Origin: Halopseudomonas pelagia CL-AP6
GTDB lineage: Bacteria > Pseudomonadota > Gammaproteobacteria > Pseudomonadales > Pseudomonadaceae
Length of the DNA stretch: 64,000 nucleotides
Direction of reading: 5' to 3'
Assembly: GCF_000410875.1 (NCBI RefSeq)
Contig: NZ_AROI01000006.1
Span: 1-64,000, forward strand
Part shown: positions 20,658 to 32,281 of the stretch, piece by piece
Layout of the letters: every line of letters starts with the position of its first letter
How positions within the stretch are numbered: the first letter of the stretch is position 1
Program-made: the position numbers and the translations under genes
The notes under the pieces: model-generated
Database searches by the model: none
Told to the model about the DNA's origin: nothing
What the model saw: the letters and a program-made list of their open reading frames with translations, nothing else

Positions 20658-21646
20658 GCTGACTCCCTGGCTTCAATCATGCTGATAGCGGTGTTTAGTG
20701 CGACCCTCAGGCTGCCCGCATCGGCCTTGCCGCTACCGGCTAGGTCAAGTGCCGTGCCGTGATCGACTGACGTGCGAATGATCGGCAGGCCCAATGTGAT
20801 ATTGACCGCATTGCCGAAGCCCTTGTGCTTGAGCACCGGCAGACCTTGGTCATGATACATGGCCAAGACCGCATCGGCATGGTCCAGATGTTTGGGGGTA
20901 AACAGCGTATCGGCGGGGAGTGGACCCTGAAGCAGCATGCCCTCGGCACGCAGCCGATCCAGCACCGGGACGAGCGTGTCGATCTCCTCAGTGCCCATAT
21001 GGCCACCCTCGCCGGCATGCGGGTTAAGACCGCACACCAGAATGCGCGGGGCGGCGATACCGAACTTGCGCTGCAGGTCCATATGCAGGATGCGGATAAC
21101 CTGTTCCAGCACTGGCTGGGTAATGGCATCCGCCACGGCGCGCAGCGGCAGGTGGGTGGTGACCAGGGCGACGCGCAAGCCGGGGCAGGCGAGCATCATG
21201 ACCACCAGCGGCGTGCCGGTCAGTTCGGCAAAGAACTCGGTATGGCCGGAAAAGCGGATGCCGGCATCATTGATCACGCCCTTGTGCACTGGCGCGGTTA
21301 CTACCGCAGCAAAATGCCCCGCCTCGCACCCGCGGCCTGCCAGACTCAATGTCTCAAGAACGTACTGGGCATTAGCGGTATTTAGAACGCCGGGTGTACA
21401 GGGCTGGGCCAGGCTGACCGGCATCACGCTAAGCTGGCCGGCGGCTTGGGGTGCGGGAGTGGCGGCGGGATCAAAGGGGCTGAGTTCGATATGCAGACCC
21501 AGCAGGCGGGCTCGCTCGGCAAGCAAATCAGGGTCGGCGATAACCACCCGTTGGTGCCGGCTTGCTTGCGCTGCCAGCATAAGACACAGGTCGGGCCCGA
21601 TGCCCGCCGGCTCGCCGGCGGTCAGGGCAATGGCTCTGCAAGGCAC
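20654..21646 (-). CDS. pdxA: 4-hydroxythreonine-4-phosphate dehydrogenase
   Basis: A 330-residue enzyme of the DXP-dependent pyridoxal phosphate pathway, oxidising 4-phosphohydroxythreonine before PdxJ. Conserved elements are [10 protein letters not shown] at the N-terminus, the substrate and metal His in SGHTEF near residue 140, NPHAGEGG near 210 and [14 protein letters not shown] near 260. The start is GTG at 21646, overlapping the last base of the surA stop (TAGTG). Translation is probably coupled to surA. Confidence 0.95.
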   Translation of the reverse strand: MPCRAIALTAGEPAGIGPDLCLMLAAQASRHQRVVIADPDLLAERARLLGLHIELSPFDPAATPAPQAAGQLSVMPVSLAQPCTPGVLNTANAQYVLETLSLAGRGCEAGHFAAVVTAPVHKGVINDAGIRFSGHTEFFAELTGTPLVVMMLACPGLRVALVTTHLPLRAVADAITQPVLEQVIRILHMDLQRKFGIAAPRILVCGLNPHAGEGGHMGTEEIDTLVPVLDRLRAEGMLLQGPLPADTLFTPKHLDHADAVLAMYHDQGLPVLKHKGFGNAVNITLGLPIIRTSVDHGTALDLAGSGKADAGSLRVALNTAISMIEARESA

Positions 21647-22950
21647 TATATCTTGATCTCGACATAAGCTTCGTCGCGGATTTCCAGTAACCAGGTCTGC
21701 AACTCCTGTTCGTACTTGCGATTCTGAATAAGATTGATCGCCTGTTGTTCGCGCATTTCCGCAGTCATGTCGACGTTACGGCTGCCCCGCACCTCAAGAA
21801 TGTGCCAGCCAAACTCGGACTGAAACGGGCTTGAAACGGTGTCTTGACCAATGCTGGTCATGACTTCACGGAATTCCGGCACCATGCTGTCTGGGGTGAC
21901 CCAGCTTAACGACCCACCATTTAACGCAGAGCCTGGGTCTTCGGAGTAGGCGCTAGCCAGCGTCGCAAAAGATTCGCCGTTCTGAATGCGCTCATAAATG
22001 CGCTGGATCAACTGGGCGGCTTCGCCTTCAGTTCTGATTTCGCTAGGCTTGATAAGAATATGGCGGACATCGAACTCTTCGACCATCTGGCCTTCGCCGC
22101 CACGGGTTTCCAATAGTTTAAGAATGTGAAAACCAGCGGGCGAGCGCAGTGGTTGGGTTACACCGTCGACGTCCAGCGACGCAACAGCGCTGGCAAAGGG
22201 GCCAGGCAGTTGCGCGCTACGGCGCCAGCCAAGCTCACCGCCTTCCAGTGCGGTATCGCCACGCGAGCGGGCGACGGCCAAACCGGTAAAATCGGCACCG
22301 TCACGCAGCTCCTGATAGATTTCGTTGGCGGTGTCGGCAATCTCGCTGACTTCAGCCGGGCTGGCACTGTCGGAAATCGGCAGCACAATCATGGCCAGGC
22401 GATATTCCGCCGCAGTCTCGATACGGCCCATCTCCGAATTGAGGAAGTTGCGGACCTCCTGGTCGGATACCTGGATGCGTTCTGCGACGCGGCGCTGGCG
22501 CACACGGTTGATGATCATTTCGCGGCGGATCTGCTCACGGGCCTGGTTGTAACTGATGCCGTCGCGCTCGAGTGCGGCGCGAAACTCTTCGGTTGTCACA
22601 TTATTGCGCTGGGCCAGTTGTTGCATGGTCTGGTTGAGCGTGGCGTCGTCAATGCGAATGCCGGCCCGCTCGCCCATCTGCAACTGGATGCTTTCAACTA
22701 CCAAGCGCTCAAGTACCTGTTCGCGCAGGACCTCATCAGGTGGCAGCTGAGTGCCGCGCTCACGCAACTGGCGTTGCAGCTCTTGCATACGTTGATCCAG
22801 TTGGCTGGCCATGACCACGTCGTTGTCGACGATCGCCGCGACCCGATCCAGAGGCACAACCTGGGCATGCAACCCGGTGCTGAAGATCAGACCCGCGCAC
22901 AGGCTGAGTAGTGCAGGATATAACTTAGAAACCTTTGCCTTAAAAACCAT
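21646..22950 (-). CDS. surA: periplasmic chaperone and peptidyl-prolyl isomerase SurA
   Basis: A 434-residue periplasmic chaperone for outer-membrane proteins. A signal peptide (basic start, hydrophobic [14 protein letters not shown], cleavage near LHA-QVV) is followed by the N-terminal chaperone domain with [17 protein letters not shown]. Two parvulin domains come next (about residues 180-280 and 290-390, the second with [19 protein letters not shown]), then a short C-terminal helix. The start at 22950 lies inside the 3' end of lptD (11-bp overlap). LptD, its neighbour, is a main SurA client. Confidence 0.96.
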   Translation of the reverse strand: MVFKAKVSKLYPALLSLCAGLIFSTGLHAQVVPLDRVAAIVDNDVVMASQLDQRMQELQRQLRERGTQLPPDEVLREQVLERLVVESIQLQMGERAGIRIDDATLNQTMQQLAQRNNVTTEEFRAALERDGISYNQAREQIRREMIINRVRQRRVAERIQVSDQEVRNFLNSEMGRIETAAEYRLAMIVLPISDSASPAEVSEIADTANEIYQELRDGADFTGLAVARSRGDTALEGGELGWRRSAQLPGPFASAVASLDVDGVTQPLRSPAGFHILKLLETRGGEGQMVEEFDVRHILIKPSEIRTEGEAAQLIQRIYERIQNGESFATLASAYSEDPGSALNGGSLSWVTPDSMVPEFREVMTSIGQDTVSSPFQSEFGWHILEVRGSRNVDMTAEMREQQAINLIQNRKYEQELQTWLLEIRDEAYVEIKI

Positions 22951-25618
22951 TGTTTTCACGCTCTCTGTAACCAGGGATGCCTTGATCGAACAGGCTTTCG
23001 ACACGGTTGCCGGTGACGTTACCCAGTCCTTTGAGCACGATCTGAATGAAAATGCCACGGTTGCCGGTATCGTCAGTCACCGTCTCATATTCGTCGTAGT
23101 CTACCCAGTACCGGTTGATGAAACGGACTTTGTAGCAGCAGCTGTCATATTCCAGACCACCGAACGCTTCAAGCGTTCGGTCGCGGTTGAAATCGTGCTG
23201 CCAGCGACCGATGAAGCTCCATTGATTGTTGATTGGCCAAATGGTAGACAGGTCTGATTGGTCTATACGGTCATTCGCGTTGCGTCTGAATGTGCCAGAC
23301 AGAGCGTCAAAGGTATTTACGTTGTTTCTGAACCGATAACCTGCATTGATGATTTTACGCGGCTCAGGCTGGTAGTTGAAGATGGCGCTACCGGCATCTT
23401 CGCCGTTGTTATCCGGGTTCCAGATCACATCGCTTCTGAATCGCCAGGCATCGCTCATTTGATACATGAATTCGCCCGCATAGGCGGAACTGGACTGCGT
23501 CGGGTCGGTAGTCGCCCCGGCGCCATCCGGTAGCAGCGCTACATCGCGATCGCTGAAATAGAAGATTTGACCCAGGCTGGCGCGAATGCGTTCGCGGCCA
23601 GCGTCGTCGAGGATTCTGCTAGTGGCTCCCAGCGTGAGTTGATTCGCATCGCCTATACGGTCACTACCGCTAAACCGGTTGTCGCGAAACAGCGAGTTAT
23701 AGCTGAAGGCATATTCATTCGAATCGAACAGTGGCTGGTCGCTTTGATCGCGATAAGGCGTGTAGAGATAATAGGCTCTCGGCTCCAGTGTCTGTCTGAA
23801 AGTCTGGCTGAACCAGTTGGTTTGCCGGTCAAAGTACAGCCCGCCATCCAGGCTTGCGATGGGCGTGACATTGCCGGGTGTCGTTTCGGCGCCGGCATAG
23901 TCGAAGCCGTCGGCTCTGCGATCAAAATCCAGATCGTACTGGGTCATGACCGCTTTAACTGTAGGGGTAAAGAAGCCCCAACTGGTGGTCATCGGGTACT
24001 CGATTGCAGGTGCTGCGACTACCCGGCTACCGGATGCCCGTTGCAGGCCAACCAGGCTTTCGTCGGGCTCGCGGATTGCAGCATTGGCATCATCAAACTG
24101 AATGCCATTACGCCCTGAGAGAAAACCGCTGTTCAGGTCACGGTCAAAGTAGCTGTATTCGGTGCTGTAGTTGAATCTTAAGCCAGTGTCGCCCAGGCGA
24201 TTCGCGCCATCCAACCGCAGTTGGGGCAGCCGGCTATATGGCGTAACTGATGTAATGTCGGCCAATTCGTAGCTATGCACCGCAGCCGAAAACCGCCAAG
24301 TGTTGCCTGCGTAGGTGGTGCCGGCACGTTGGTTTACGTAGGTGTCTGGCCGAGACTCCAGTGATGAATTGAGGTTCTGGAAATAGAAGGGGTCGCTGAT
24401 ATCGCTGTAATCAACATTGGCTCGCCAGCGCGGGGCCAGGACGTGGTCATGTTGTAGCTGATACATCCAGCGAGTATCACCAAACTCACTGTCATCAAGG
24501 AACGCGGCATTGACCTGCGACTGGCTCTGCACGCCAAGGTGTCGGGCCTCACCCTCCATCAGCAGGCCACGCTTGCTCATGATGCGCGGATACAAGGTCG
24601 CATCGTAGTTAGGCGCAAGATTGAAATAATAGGGTACGGTGAGCTCGGAGCCACTGTCGGTGCTGGAGGAAAAGCTCGGCGTCAGCAGGCCTGACTTGCG
24701 CCGGTCATCCAGTGGGAAATTCATCCACGGAGTATAAAAGACCGGTACATCCTTGACCTTTAGCGTGACGTGCTTCGCCTCGCCCCAGCCTTTCTCGCGA
24801 TCAAGCTCAATGTCCTTGCTGTGCAGTGCCCAGGTATTTTCACCGGGCTCGCAGGTGGTGTAGGTGCCATCGGTCATGACGATAACCGCGTCATCACGGC
24901 GCATCAATTTGGTCGCAGTACCTCTGGCGCGCGACTCGTGCACGACATAACGCACTTGATCGATACGCGTTTCACCGGTGTCGATCTGCATCCGTGCGCT
25001 ATCACCCAGAACCAGTACGCCCTGGTCACGCAGGCGGACATTGCCATCCAGAACGATCAGGTTATTCGCCTGGTCGAAGCTGGCCCGGTTGGATTGGGCT
25101 TGCAGGCGACCCTGTTGTAGTAGAACGTCGCCTTCCAGCGTACCGGTCTGGCTGCCTTGCTCGAAACGGCTTGAGTCCGCTGCGGCGGAAACCGGCAACT
25201 GGTCAAAAGGCGTTTCATTGTCACGCCCCTCGCGTTCAGGTTCTACATAGGTACCGCCGCAATAGGGTGCGATAGCAGCCTGTTGCTCGCTGCTGAGTTG
25301 CTCGCGGGGAACCCAGTCCAGCTCGCTGTACTCACCAGAATCAGCAACCTGGCGGGCGGTAGCCACCGGGGCATCGCTTTCAGGCGACTCGATGGGTGCC
25401 CGCTCTGCTGCGCGCTGTACTGGCTGCACGGGTTTGGCTGGCCGGGGAGGCAAGGCAGCCGGAGCGGACAGCGGAGCGCAGTCCCAGCCTGCGCCGCCAC
25501 TGCTGGCGCGACATTCAACCTGATTGTTGGCCAAGCTGCTCAATGGCTGGGCTAATAGCAACCCGCTGACCAGCAACATGGGAAAGGTAGGGCGAAACGG
25601 TGGTGTGCGGTAGGCCAT
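22940..25618 (-). CDS. lptD: LPS assembly outer membrane protein LptD
   Basis: An 892-residue outer-membrane barrel that inserts lipopolysaccharide into the outer leaflet with LptE. A signal peptide is followed by Cys36 and Cys47, then the periplasmic OstA/jellyroll domain (about residues 150-290), then the C-terminal barrel. A CC pair near the C-terminus (EYDSCCYKVRF) is the expected partner set for the inter-domain disulfides. The start at 25618 places the signal peptide at the N-terminus. It is the first gene of the run to glpE and divergent from amgK. Confidence 0.96.
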   Translation of the reverse strand: MAYRTPPFRPTFPMLLVSGLLLAQPLSSLANNQVECRASSGGAGWDCAPLSAPAALPPRPAKPVQPVQRAAERAPIESPESDAPVATARQVADSGEYSELDWVPREQLSSEQQAAIAPYCGGTYVEPEREGRDNETPFDQLPVSAAADSSRFEQGSQTGTLEGDVLLQQGRLQAQSNRASFDQANNLIVLDGNVRLRDQGVLVLGDSARMQIDTGETRIDQVRYVVHESRARGTATKLMRRDDAVIVMTDGTYTTCEPGENTWALHSKDIELDREKGWGEAKHVTLKVKDVPVFYTPWMNFPLDDRRKSGLLTPSFSSSTDSGSELTVPYYFNLAPNYDATLYPRIMSKRGLLMEGEARHLGVQSQSQVNAAFLDDSEFGDTRWMYQLQHDHVLAPRWRANVDYSDISDPFYFQNLNSSLESRPDTYVNQRAGTTYAGNTWRFSAAVHSYELADITSVTPYSRLPQLRLDGANRLGDTGLRFNYSTEYSYFDRDLNSGFLSGRNGIQFDDANAAIREPDESLVGLQRASGSRVVAAPAIEYPMTTSWGFFTPTVKAVMTQYDLDFDRRADGFDYAGAETTPGNVTPIASLDGGLYFDRQTNWFSQTFRQTLEPRAYYLYTPYRDQSDQPLFDSNEYAFSYNSLFRDNRFSGSDRIGDANQLTLGATSRILDDAGRERIRASLGQIFYFSDRDVALLPDGAGATTDPTQSSSAYAGEFMYQMSDAWRFRSDVIWNPDNNGEDAGSAIFNYQPEPRKIINAGYRFRNNVNTFDALSGTFRRNANDRIDQSDLSTIWPINNQWSFIGRWQHDFNRDRTLEAFGGLEYDSCCYKVRFINRYWVDYDEYETVTDDTGNRGIFIQIVLKGLGNVTGNRVESLFDQGIPGYRERENNGF

Positions 25619-25762
25619 TGTATGTTTATCCGGGCTTCCAGTCGGTGCGCGCGACGCTTGTGCGAGACGAATGCGATATGCATGCTGCGAGTAATCCGCA
25701 AGATAGGGGATAATAAAGCATTGTAGGACGCCAGAGCCAGCGTCCGTCTGAATGGGATGGAA

Positions 25763-27447
<1,685 letters not shown>

Positions 27448-27452
27448 CGCCT

Positions 27453-28262
27453 GTGCTCTGGCCAGTAACGGTAGTAGGTGCTGCTCTGGGAGGCGCGATT
27501 GCGGGTATCCCCGGCGGTATCTTCGGCGCTGTACTCGGGCATGCGCTGGATCGTCATTGGCAGTTGCAGCGCTGGAGCGACTTGCCACGTCGTTGGCGTG
27601 AGCTCAGTGGTCGGGAGGCGGGCTTTGAGCAGGTGTTGTTCCTCTGCTTGGGCCGACTGGCCAAGGCTGAAGGGCGGGTTTTGCCGGCCCATCTGCAATT
27701 GGCACGGGACCTGATGCAGCAGTATCGTCTGGATGACGGATTGCGACTGCAGGCGATGCAGTGGTTCAATCAGGGCAAAATCCCTAACCAACGATTGACT
27801 CCGCTGGTCCGGCGATTACTCAAGCGCGAGCCGGAACGGGCAGCAGAGTTGCTGGACTGCTGCTGGCGCATGGCCCTGGCGGATGGGGTGCTGGGCGCAC
27901 AAGAGCGCGAACTGCTTGACGAATGGGGTGGCCACGCCGGGCTGGGTCGGGCAGAGCAGCAGCGCATGCACCAACGTCATCAGTCGCGTGCCGGCTACGC
28001 CCAGTCAGGCGCTAAGCCGCAGAGCGGCGGCGCGCGGACGGCCAGTCGTGATCGACTGCAGGAAGCCGCCAGTTTGCTGGAAGTCGACCTCAGCGCACCA
28101 CCTGAAGAGATCAAGCGGGCTTATCGCCGCCAACTCAGCCGTTATCATCCGGACAAGCTGATTGCTCGAGGCATCGACGTCGGAGCCAACGGCGCTGGCG
28201 AGCGTATTCATCGGATTCAGGAAGCCTACGAACAGATCAAACGCTATCGGGGGTTTCGTTAA
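27453..28262 (+). CDS. djlA: DjlA-like membrane-anchored DnaJ co-chaperone
   Basis: A 269-residue protein with one N-terminal membrane segment rich in Gly/Ala (VVGAALGGAIAGIPGGIFGAVLG), a central TerB-like helical domain (about residues 55-165) and a C-terminal J domain (about 200-268) with the HPD tripeptide in YHPDKL. It is a co-chaperone for DnaK at the inner membrane. The start is GTG at 27453, 5 bp after murU, with GGGGAG upstream. The 3' end overlaps the convergent DUF3530 gene by 26 bp. Confidence 0.9.
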   Translation: MLWPVTVVGAALGGAIAGIPGGIFGAVLGHALDRHWQLQRWSDLPRRWRELSGREAGFEQVLFLCLGRLAKAEGRVLPAHLQLARDLMQQYRLDDGLRLQAMQWFNQGKIPNQRLTPLVRRLLKREPERAAELLDCCWRMALADGVLGAQERELLDEWGGHAGLGRAEQQRMHQRHQSRAGYAQSGAKPQSGGARTASRDRLQEAASLLEVDLSAPPEEIKRAYRRQLSRYHPDKLIARGIDVGANGAGERIHRIQEAYEQIKRYRGFR

Positions 28263-29166
28263 GCACCCGCTGCAGCCAGCCGTCCAGCCGCTTGATCAGT
28301 ATCTGCTGTTGCAGTTCAGAGGTCTCGCCCTGCGGCCACAGCAATTGCCTATAGCGGTCATGCCCCAGACGTTTTGCTTGTAGCCTGCGCGCTTCGGCTT
28401 GTTCGGGGCGTGACATCAGAATGTCGTAAGTGGGGCCTGACCATTGCTCCAGCAAGTGGTTGGTGGTTGTTTCACCCTGCGTCGTTTGTCGCAGGCCCTG
28501 AAGTATCAGCGCAGCAGCTAGCGGATTAGCCGCCTCAGCTGTGCTTTCGACGGCCACTGCGGCGCTCAGAGCCCAGAAAGCCCCTTCGCCCCGCCCCAGT
28601 AATACAACAGGTAGATTCTGTTGTTCGCCGCCCTCGGCAATTAACACCTGCCGCGCGGCCTGAATACGCGCCAGGGTCTGTTCCCGGTAGGCGTCGTCGC
28701 GTGTCAGACGCTCTGATGCTTCGAGCCCGTGCTCGGGGGCATCACGTTCTGGCAGGCTAATAGCCAGAGTGTGCCAGCCCGCCGCGCTGAGCTGCCGGCG
28801 TGCCGGAGCAATCAGCATGGGCCAGTCTGCGTGCTCGTCCTGGCCCGCAATCAATATGATGCCGCCCCAAGGTTGCGGCTGGGCTGCAGGGAGGAACAGC
28901 CCGAGAAAGGCCTGCTCGCCGATATTCAGGCGGCGCTGCTGGGTAGCGGGCAACAGTCGCTCAAGGCTCAGCTCCTGCACCTGGCTACGTGTTGGCGTGA
29001 GCACTGCAGTCGTCTCTCTGGCTGTTTCAGCCGGTGCCTCGGACGTCAATGGAGTATCTGCAACGGGTTCTTGCGCCAAAGCAATAGGCGGCCCGGCGAG
29101 CATCAGCATTAAGCCGAGCTGGAGTCTATGGGTGTGCAGGCAGGACAGACTTGGTAGGGATTGCAT
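28237..29166 (-). CDS. DUF3530 family secreted protein
   Basis: A 309-residue protein with a hydrophobic N-terminal signal (LQLGLMLMLAGPPIALA-QEP) and a low-complexity Ala/Glu/Thr-rich linker. The rest has an alpha/beta-hydrolase-like pattern: GGIILIAGQDEHADWP near residue 110, LPVVLLGRGEGAFWAL (GxGxG in place of the usual GxSxG) near 195, and a C-terminal His region. The catalytic serine of true hydrolases is not evident, so enzymatic activity is doubtful. The start at 29166 is chosen to place the signal at the N-terminus. Its 3' end overlaps djlA by 26 bp on the opposite strand. Confidence 0.82.
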   Translation of the reverse strand: MQSLPSLSCLHTHRLQLGLMLMLAGPPIALAQEPVADTPLTSEAPAETARETTAVLTPTRSQVQELSLERLLPATQQRRLNIGEQAFLGLFLPAAQPQPWGGIILIAGQDEHADWPMLIAPARRQLSAAGWHTLAISLPERDAPEHGLEASERLTRDDAYREQTLARIQAARQVLIAEGGEQQNLPVVLLGRGEGAFWALSAAVAVESTAEAANPLAAALILQGLRQTTQGETTTNHLLEQWSGPTYDILMSRPEQAEARRLQAKRLGHDRYRQLLWPQGETSELQQQILIKRLDGWLQRVLNETPDSV

Positions 29167-29264
29167 GGCAGGCGTCCTTGGGCATTTCCTCCGAGTATAA
29201 CAGGGCAGCACGAAGCCGCTTGAGGTAGACTATGGCCGTCCTGAATTCACTCCCGAGGTCCGTC

Positions 29265-29939
29265 ATGCCTGATTATGCGATTGCCCCTTCGATCCTGTCC
29301 GCCGATTTTGCCCGCCTTGGCGAGGAGGTCGACAAGGTGCTGGCCGCGGGTGCTGATATCGTCCATTTCGATGTAATGGATAACCATTATGTACCCAATC
29401 TGACCATCGGGCCGATGGTCTGCAGTGCGTTGCGCAAATACGGCATTACTGCTCCCATTGACGTGCACCTGATGGTCAAGCCAGTGGACCGCATCATCGG
29501 TGATTTTCTCGAAGCGGGTGCGTCCTTCATTACCTTTCATCCAGAGGCCAGCGAGCATATCGACCGTTCTCTGCAACTGATTCGCGAGGGCGGCGCCAAG
29601 GCCGGCCTGGTATTCAATCCGGCGACTTCGCTGGACAGCCTCAAGTACGTTATGGACAAGGTCGACATGGTGCTGTTGATGAGCGTCAATCCCGGGTTTG
29701 GCGGGCAGAAATTCATCCCCGGCACCCTCGACAAGCTGCGTGAAGCACGCGCGCTAATTGATGCCAGCGGCCGTGATATTCGCCTGGAAGTCGACGGCGG
29801 CGTCAGCGAGCAGAATATTCGCCAGATCGCCGAAGCCGGCGCCGATACCTTCGTTGCCGGTTCGGCGATTTTCAACCAGCCCGATTACAAGGTAGTGATC
29901 GACCGCATGCGTGCCGAGCTGGCCCAGGTTGCGCGTTGA
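29265..29939 (+). CDS. rpe: ribulose-phosphate 3-epimerase
   Basis: A 224-residue TIM-barrel enzyme interconverting ribulose 5-phosphate and xylulose 5-phosphate. [17 protein letters not shown] opens the barrel. [13 protein letters not shown] and HLMVKP hold metal and catalytic residues, and [11 protein letters not shown] is the phosphate-site strand. The ATG at 29265 has GAGGT upstream; an in-frame ATG 33 bp earlier is rejected. The TTG start of gph overlaps the stop (TTGA). It joins the pentose-phosphate flux with tkt at the far end of the window. Confidence 0.97.
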   Translation: MPDYAIAPSILSADFARLGEEVDKVLAAGADIVHFDVMDNHYVPNLTIGPMVCSALRKYGITAPIDVHLMVKPVDRIIGDFLEAGASFITFHPEASEHIDRSLQLIREGGAKAGLVFNPATSLDSLKYVMDKVDMVLLMSVNPGFGGQKFIPGTLDKLREARALIDASGRDIRLEVDGGVSEQNIRQIAEAGADTFVAGSAIFNQPDYKVVIDRMRAELAQVAR

Positions 29940-30613
29940 AGCTTGGGCGGCTGTTCGGCGGGCAGCTGCCGAAGCTAGTAATCTTTGATCTGGACGGCAC
30001 CCTGCTGGATTCGGTGCCGGACCTGGCTGGCGCTATCGACAGCATGTTGCTTGAGCTTGGCCGGCCTGCTGCCGGTATTGAACGGGTACGCGACTGGGTG
30101 GGTAATGGCTCGGCAGTGCTGGTGCGCCGCGCGCTCGCTGGCTCCATCGAGCATGCTGGCGTTGATGCCGAGGAGGCCGAGCTGGCGCACCGAGCCTTTT
30201 TGCAGGCGTATTCCGCTGGGCATGTGCTGACCACCATCTACCCTGGTGTGATGGCGTTTCTTGATGCGCTCAAGAAGCAGGGCATTCCGATGGCGGTGGC
30301 GACCAACAAGCCGGAACGTTTTGTCGCTCCGTTGCTGGAAGAGAAGGGCATGCTTGGTTATTTCGACTGGCTGGTGGGCGGCGATACGCTGCCGGTGCAG
30401 AAGCCCGATCCTGCGGCCTTGTACTGGATTATGCGCGAGGCCGGCGTAGCGGCCGCCGATACGCTGTTTGTCGGTGACTCGCGCAATGATGTGCTGGCCG
30501 GTCAGGCTGCCGGGGTAAAAGTGCTGGCGGTCAGTTACGGCTACAATCACGGCCGTCCGGTCAGCCTGGAAAACCCGGATTTGTTGGTTGATTCACTGGA
30601 CGTGCTCATATAA
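29936..30613 (+). CDS. gph: phosphoglycolate phosphatase (HAD superfamily)
   Basis: A 225-residue HAD phosphatase that removes 2-phosphoglycolate, formed for example by DNA repair. Motif I is [13 protein letters not shown] near residue 17, motif II is VATNKP near 124 and motif III/IV is [16 protein letters not shown] near 178. The start is TTG at 29936, overlapping the rpe stop by 4 bp; no better ATG exists before the first motif. Rpe-gph-trpE is a long-conserved order. A small hairpin GGTGT-CTCC-ACACC follows at 30621-30634. Confidence 0.94.
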   Translation: MKLGRLFGGQLPKLVIFDLDGTLLDSVPDLAGAIDSMLLELGRPAAGIERVRDWVGNGSAVLVRRALAGSIEHAGVDAEEAELAHRAFLQAYSAGHVLTTIYPGVMAFLDALKKQGIPMAVATNKPERFVAPLLEEKGMLGYFDWLVGGDTLPVQKPDPAALYWIMREAGVAAADTLFVGDSRNDVLAGQAAGVKVLAVSYGYNHGRPVSLENPDLLVDSLDVLI

Positions 30614-30653
30614 CCTTTCGGGTGTCTCCACACCTTACCAAGACGGATCAGCC

Positions 30654-30722
30654 GTGTTTGTCAGCAACCGCAAACTGATGAGAGTGATCAAGGCGCTCGC
30701 CCGCTGGCGTTGGCGCACCTGA
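30654..30722 (+). CDS. trpL: trp leader peptide (attenuation)
   Basis: A short frame upstream of trpE. From GTG at 30654 (ACGGA seven bases upstream) it has 22 codons; from the inner ATG at 30678 it reads [14 protein letters not shown], then TGA at 30720. Two Trp codons lie close together (30705 and 30711), the hallmark of a trp leader peptide. A hairpin follows at 30732-30748 and trpE starts 70 bp after the leader stop. Attenuation of trpE has been reported for Pseudomonas putida. Which start is used is uncertain, and I could not draw a convincing antiterminator. Confidence 0.78.
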   Translation: MFVSNRKLMRVIKALARWRWRT

Positions 30723-30731
30723 TTCTGCCTG

Positions 30732-30748
30732 CCTGCGTCAAGCGCAGG
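30732..30748 (+). terminator. attenuator hairpin upstream of trpE
   Basis: CCTGCG-TCAAG-CGCAGG forms a 6-bp GC stem, extendable by one G-U pair, 9 bp after the leader stop. It is followed by a U-rich but interrupted tail (TCTTCTGTGTTTGTCTG). A competing pairing TGGCGCA (30711-30717) with TGCGTCA (30734-30740) exists but overlaps the second Trp codon, so the antiterminator remains open. Confidence 0.6.
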
Positions 30749-30792
30749 TCTTCTGTGTTTGTCTGACAATTACCCGCCCCATGAGGCTGATC

Positions 30793-32271
30793 ATGACCCG
30801 AGAAGAATTTCTAAGCCTGGCTGCTCAGGACTTTAACCGTGTACCCGTGGTACGCGAAGTACTGGCTGATCTGGATACGCCGCTGTCGACCTACCTGAAA
30901 CTGGCTGACGCGCCCTATTCCTACTTGCTCGAATCGGTACAGGGCGGCGAAAAGTGGGGTCGTTACTCGATCCTCGGTTTGCCCGCCCGCACCGTGCTGC
31001 GCGTCTACGAGCATAGTGTTCAGGTGCTGGTCGATGGCGTCGAAACCGAACAGTATGATTGCGCCGACCCGCTGGCTTTCGTCGAAGAGTTCAAGGCCCG
31101 CTACCGGGTGCCGAGCATTCCTGGGCTACCGCGCTTCAATGGCGGTCTGGTCGGTTATTTCGGCTACGACTGCGTGCGCTATGTCGAACCGCGCCTGGCG
31201 CATTGCCCGAACCCCGACCCACTGGGCAATCCGGATATCCTGTTGATGGTGTCGGATGAGGTGGTGGTGTTCGACAACCTGGCGGGCAAGCTGCATGCCA
31301 TCGTGCTGGCCGATCCGGCGGACGACAATGCGTTTGATGCCGCCAACGTCCGCCTTGAGCAAATACTCGACAAGCTGCGTCAGCCCCTGGCCCAGCGCAA
31401 GCCGCTGTCACTGGACAATCCGCCGGACCGCGATCTTGACTACCGCGCCAGTTTCACCCGCGAGGATTACGAGCGGGCGGTAGACACCGTCAAGGAGTAC
31501 ATCCTCGCCGGTGACTGTATGCAGGTGGTGCCCTCCCAGCGCATGAGTATCGACTTCAAGGCCGAACCCATCGATCTGTACCGGGCGCTGCGCAGCCAGA
31601 ATCCGACGCCCTATATGTACTTCTTCAATTTCGGTGACTTCCATGTGGTCGGCAGTTCGCCGGAGGTGCTGGTGCGCGTGGAAGAGGGTGAAGTGACAGT
31701 GCGGCCGATCGCTGGTACGCGCCCGCGCGGCGCGACCGAGGAGGCTGACCATGCGCTGGAAGTGGATCTGCTCTCCGATGCCAAGGAAATCGCCGAACAT
31801 CTGATGCTGATCGATCTCGGCCGCAACGACGTTGGCCGTGTGGCCCAGACCGGCAAGGTGCAGGTCACCGAGAAGATGGTTATCGAGCGCTACTCGAACG
31901 TCATGCATATCGTCTCCAATGTGAAGGGCCAACTGCTCGGGCATCTGAATGCGATGGATGCGCTGCGCGCGATTCTGCCGGCTGGAACCCTGTCCGGCGC
32001 CCCGAAGATCCGTGCGATGGAAATCATTGACGAACTGGAGCCGGTCAAGCGCGGGGTATATGGCGGCGCAGTAGGTTACTGGGCGTGGAACGGCAATATG
32101 GACACCGCGATTGCTATTCGGACCGCGGTGATCAAGAACGGCGAGCTGCACGTGCAAGCCGGCGGCGGCATTGTTGCCGATTCGGTGCCGGCGCTGGAGT
32201 GGGAAGAGACCATCAACAAGCGTCGTGCGATGTTCCGGGCCGTGGCCCTGGCCGAACAGTCAGTCGAGTGA
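30793..32271 (+). CDS. trpE: anthranilate synthase component I
   Basis: A 492-residue chorismate-using subunit that makes anthranilate with TrpG. The Trp-feedback segment [15 protein letters not shown] is near residue 45. The catalytic part shows [12 protein letters not shown] near 315, [12 protein letters not shown] near 345 and [18 protein letters not shown] near 398. The start at 30793 has TGAGG upstream; an ATG four codons earlier is less well placed. TrpG begins only 10 bp downstream, which differs from P. aeruginosa, where trpE and trpGDC are far apart. Confidence 0.97.
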   Translation: MTREEFLSLAAQDFNRVPVVREVLADLDTPLSTYLKLADAPYSYLLESVQGGEKWGRYSILGLPARTVLRVYEHSVQVLVDGVETEQYDCADPLAFVEEFKARYRVPSIPGLPRFNGGLVGYFGYDCVRYVEPRLAHCPNPDPLGNPDILLMVSDEVVVFDNLAGKLHAIVLADPADDNAFDAANVRLEQILDKLRQPLAQRKPLSLDNPPDRDLDYRASFTREDYERAVDTVKEYILAGDCMQVVPSQRMSIDFKAEPIDLYRALRSQNPTPYMYFFNFGDFHVVGSSPEVLVRVEEGEVTVRPIAGTRPRGATEEADHALEVDLLSDAKEIAEHLMLIDLGRNDVGRVAQTGKVQVTEKMVIERYSNVMHIVSNVKGQLLGHLNAMDALRAILPAGTLSGAPKIRAMEIIDELEPVKRGVYGGAVGYWAWNGNMDTAIAIRTAVIKNGELHVQAGGGIVADSVPALEWEETINKRRAMFRAVALAEQSVE

Positions 32272-32281
32272 GGGAAAAGAC

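Noticed and set aside
30711-30740. Classical trp antiterminator stem
   Set aside because: The pairing TGGCGCA with TGCGTCA exists but its 5' arm includes the second Trp codon, which does not fit ribosome stalling in the E. coli manner. It is left as unresolved.
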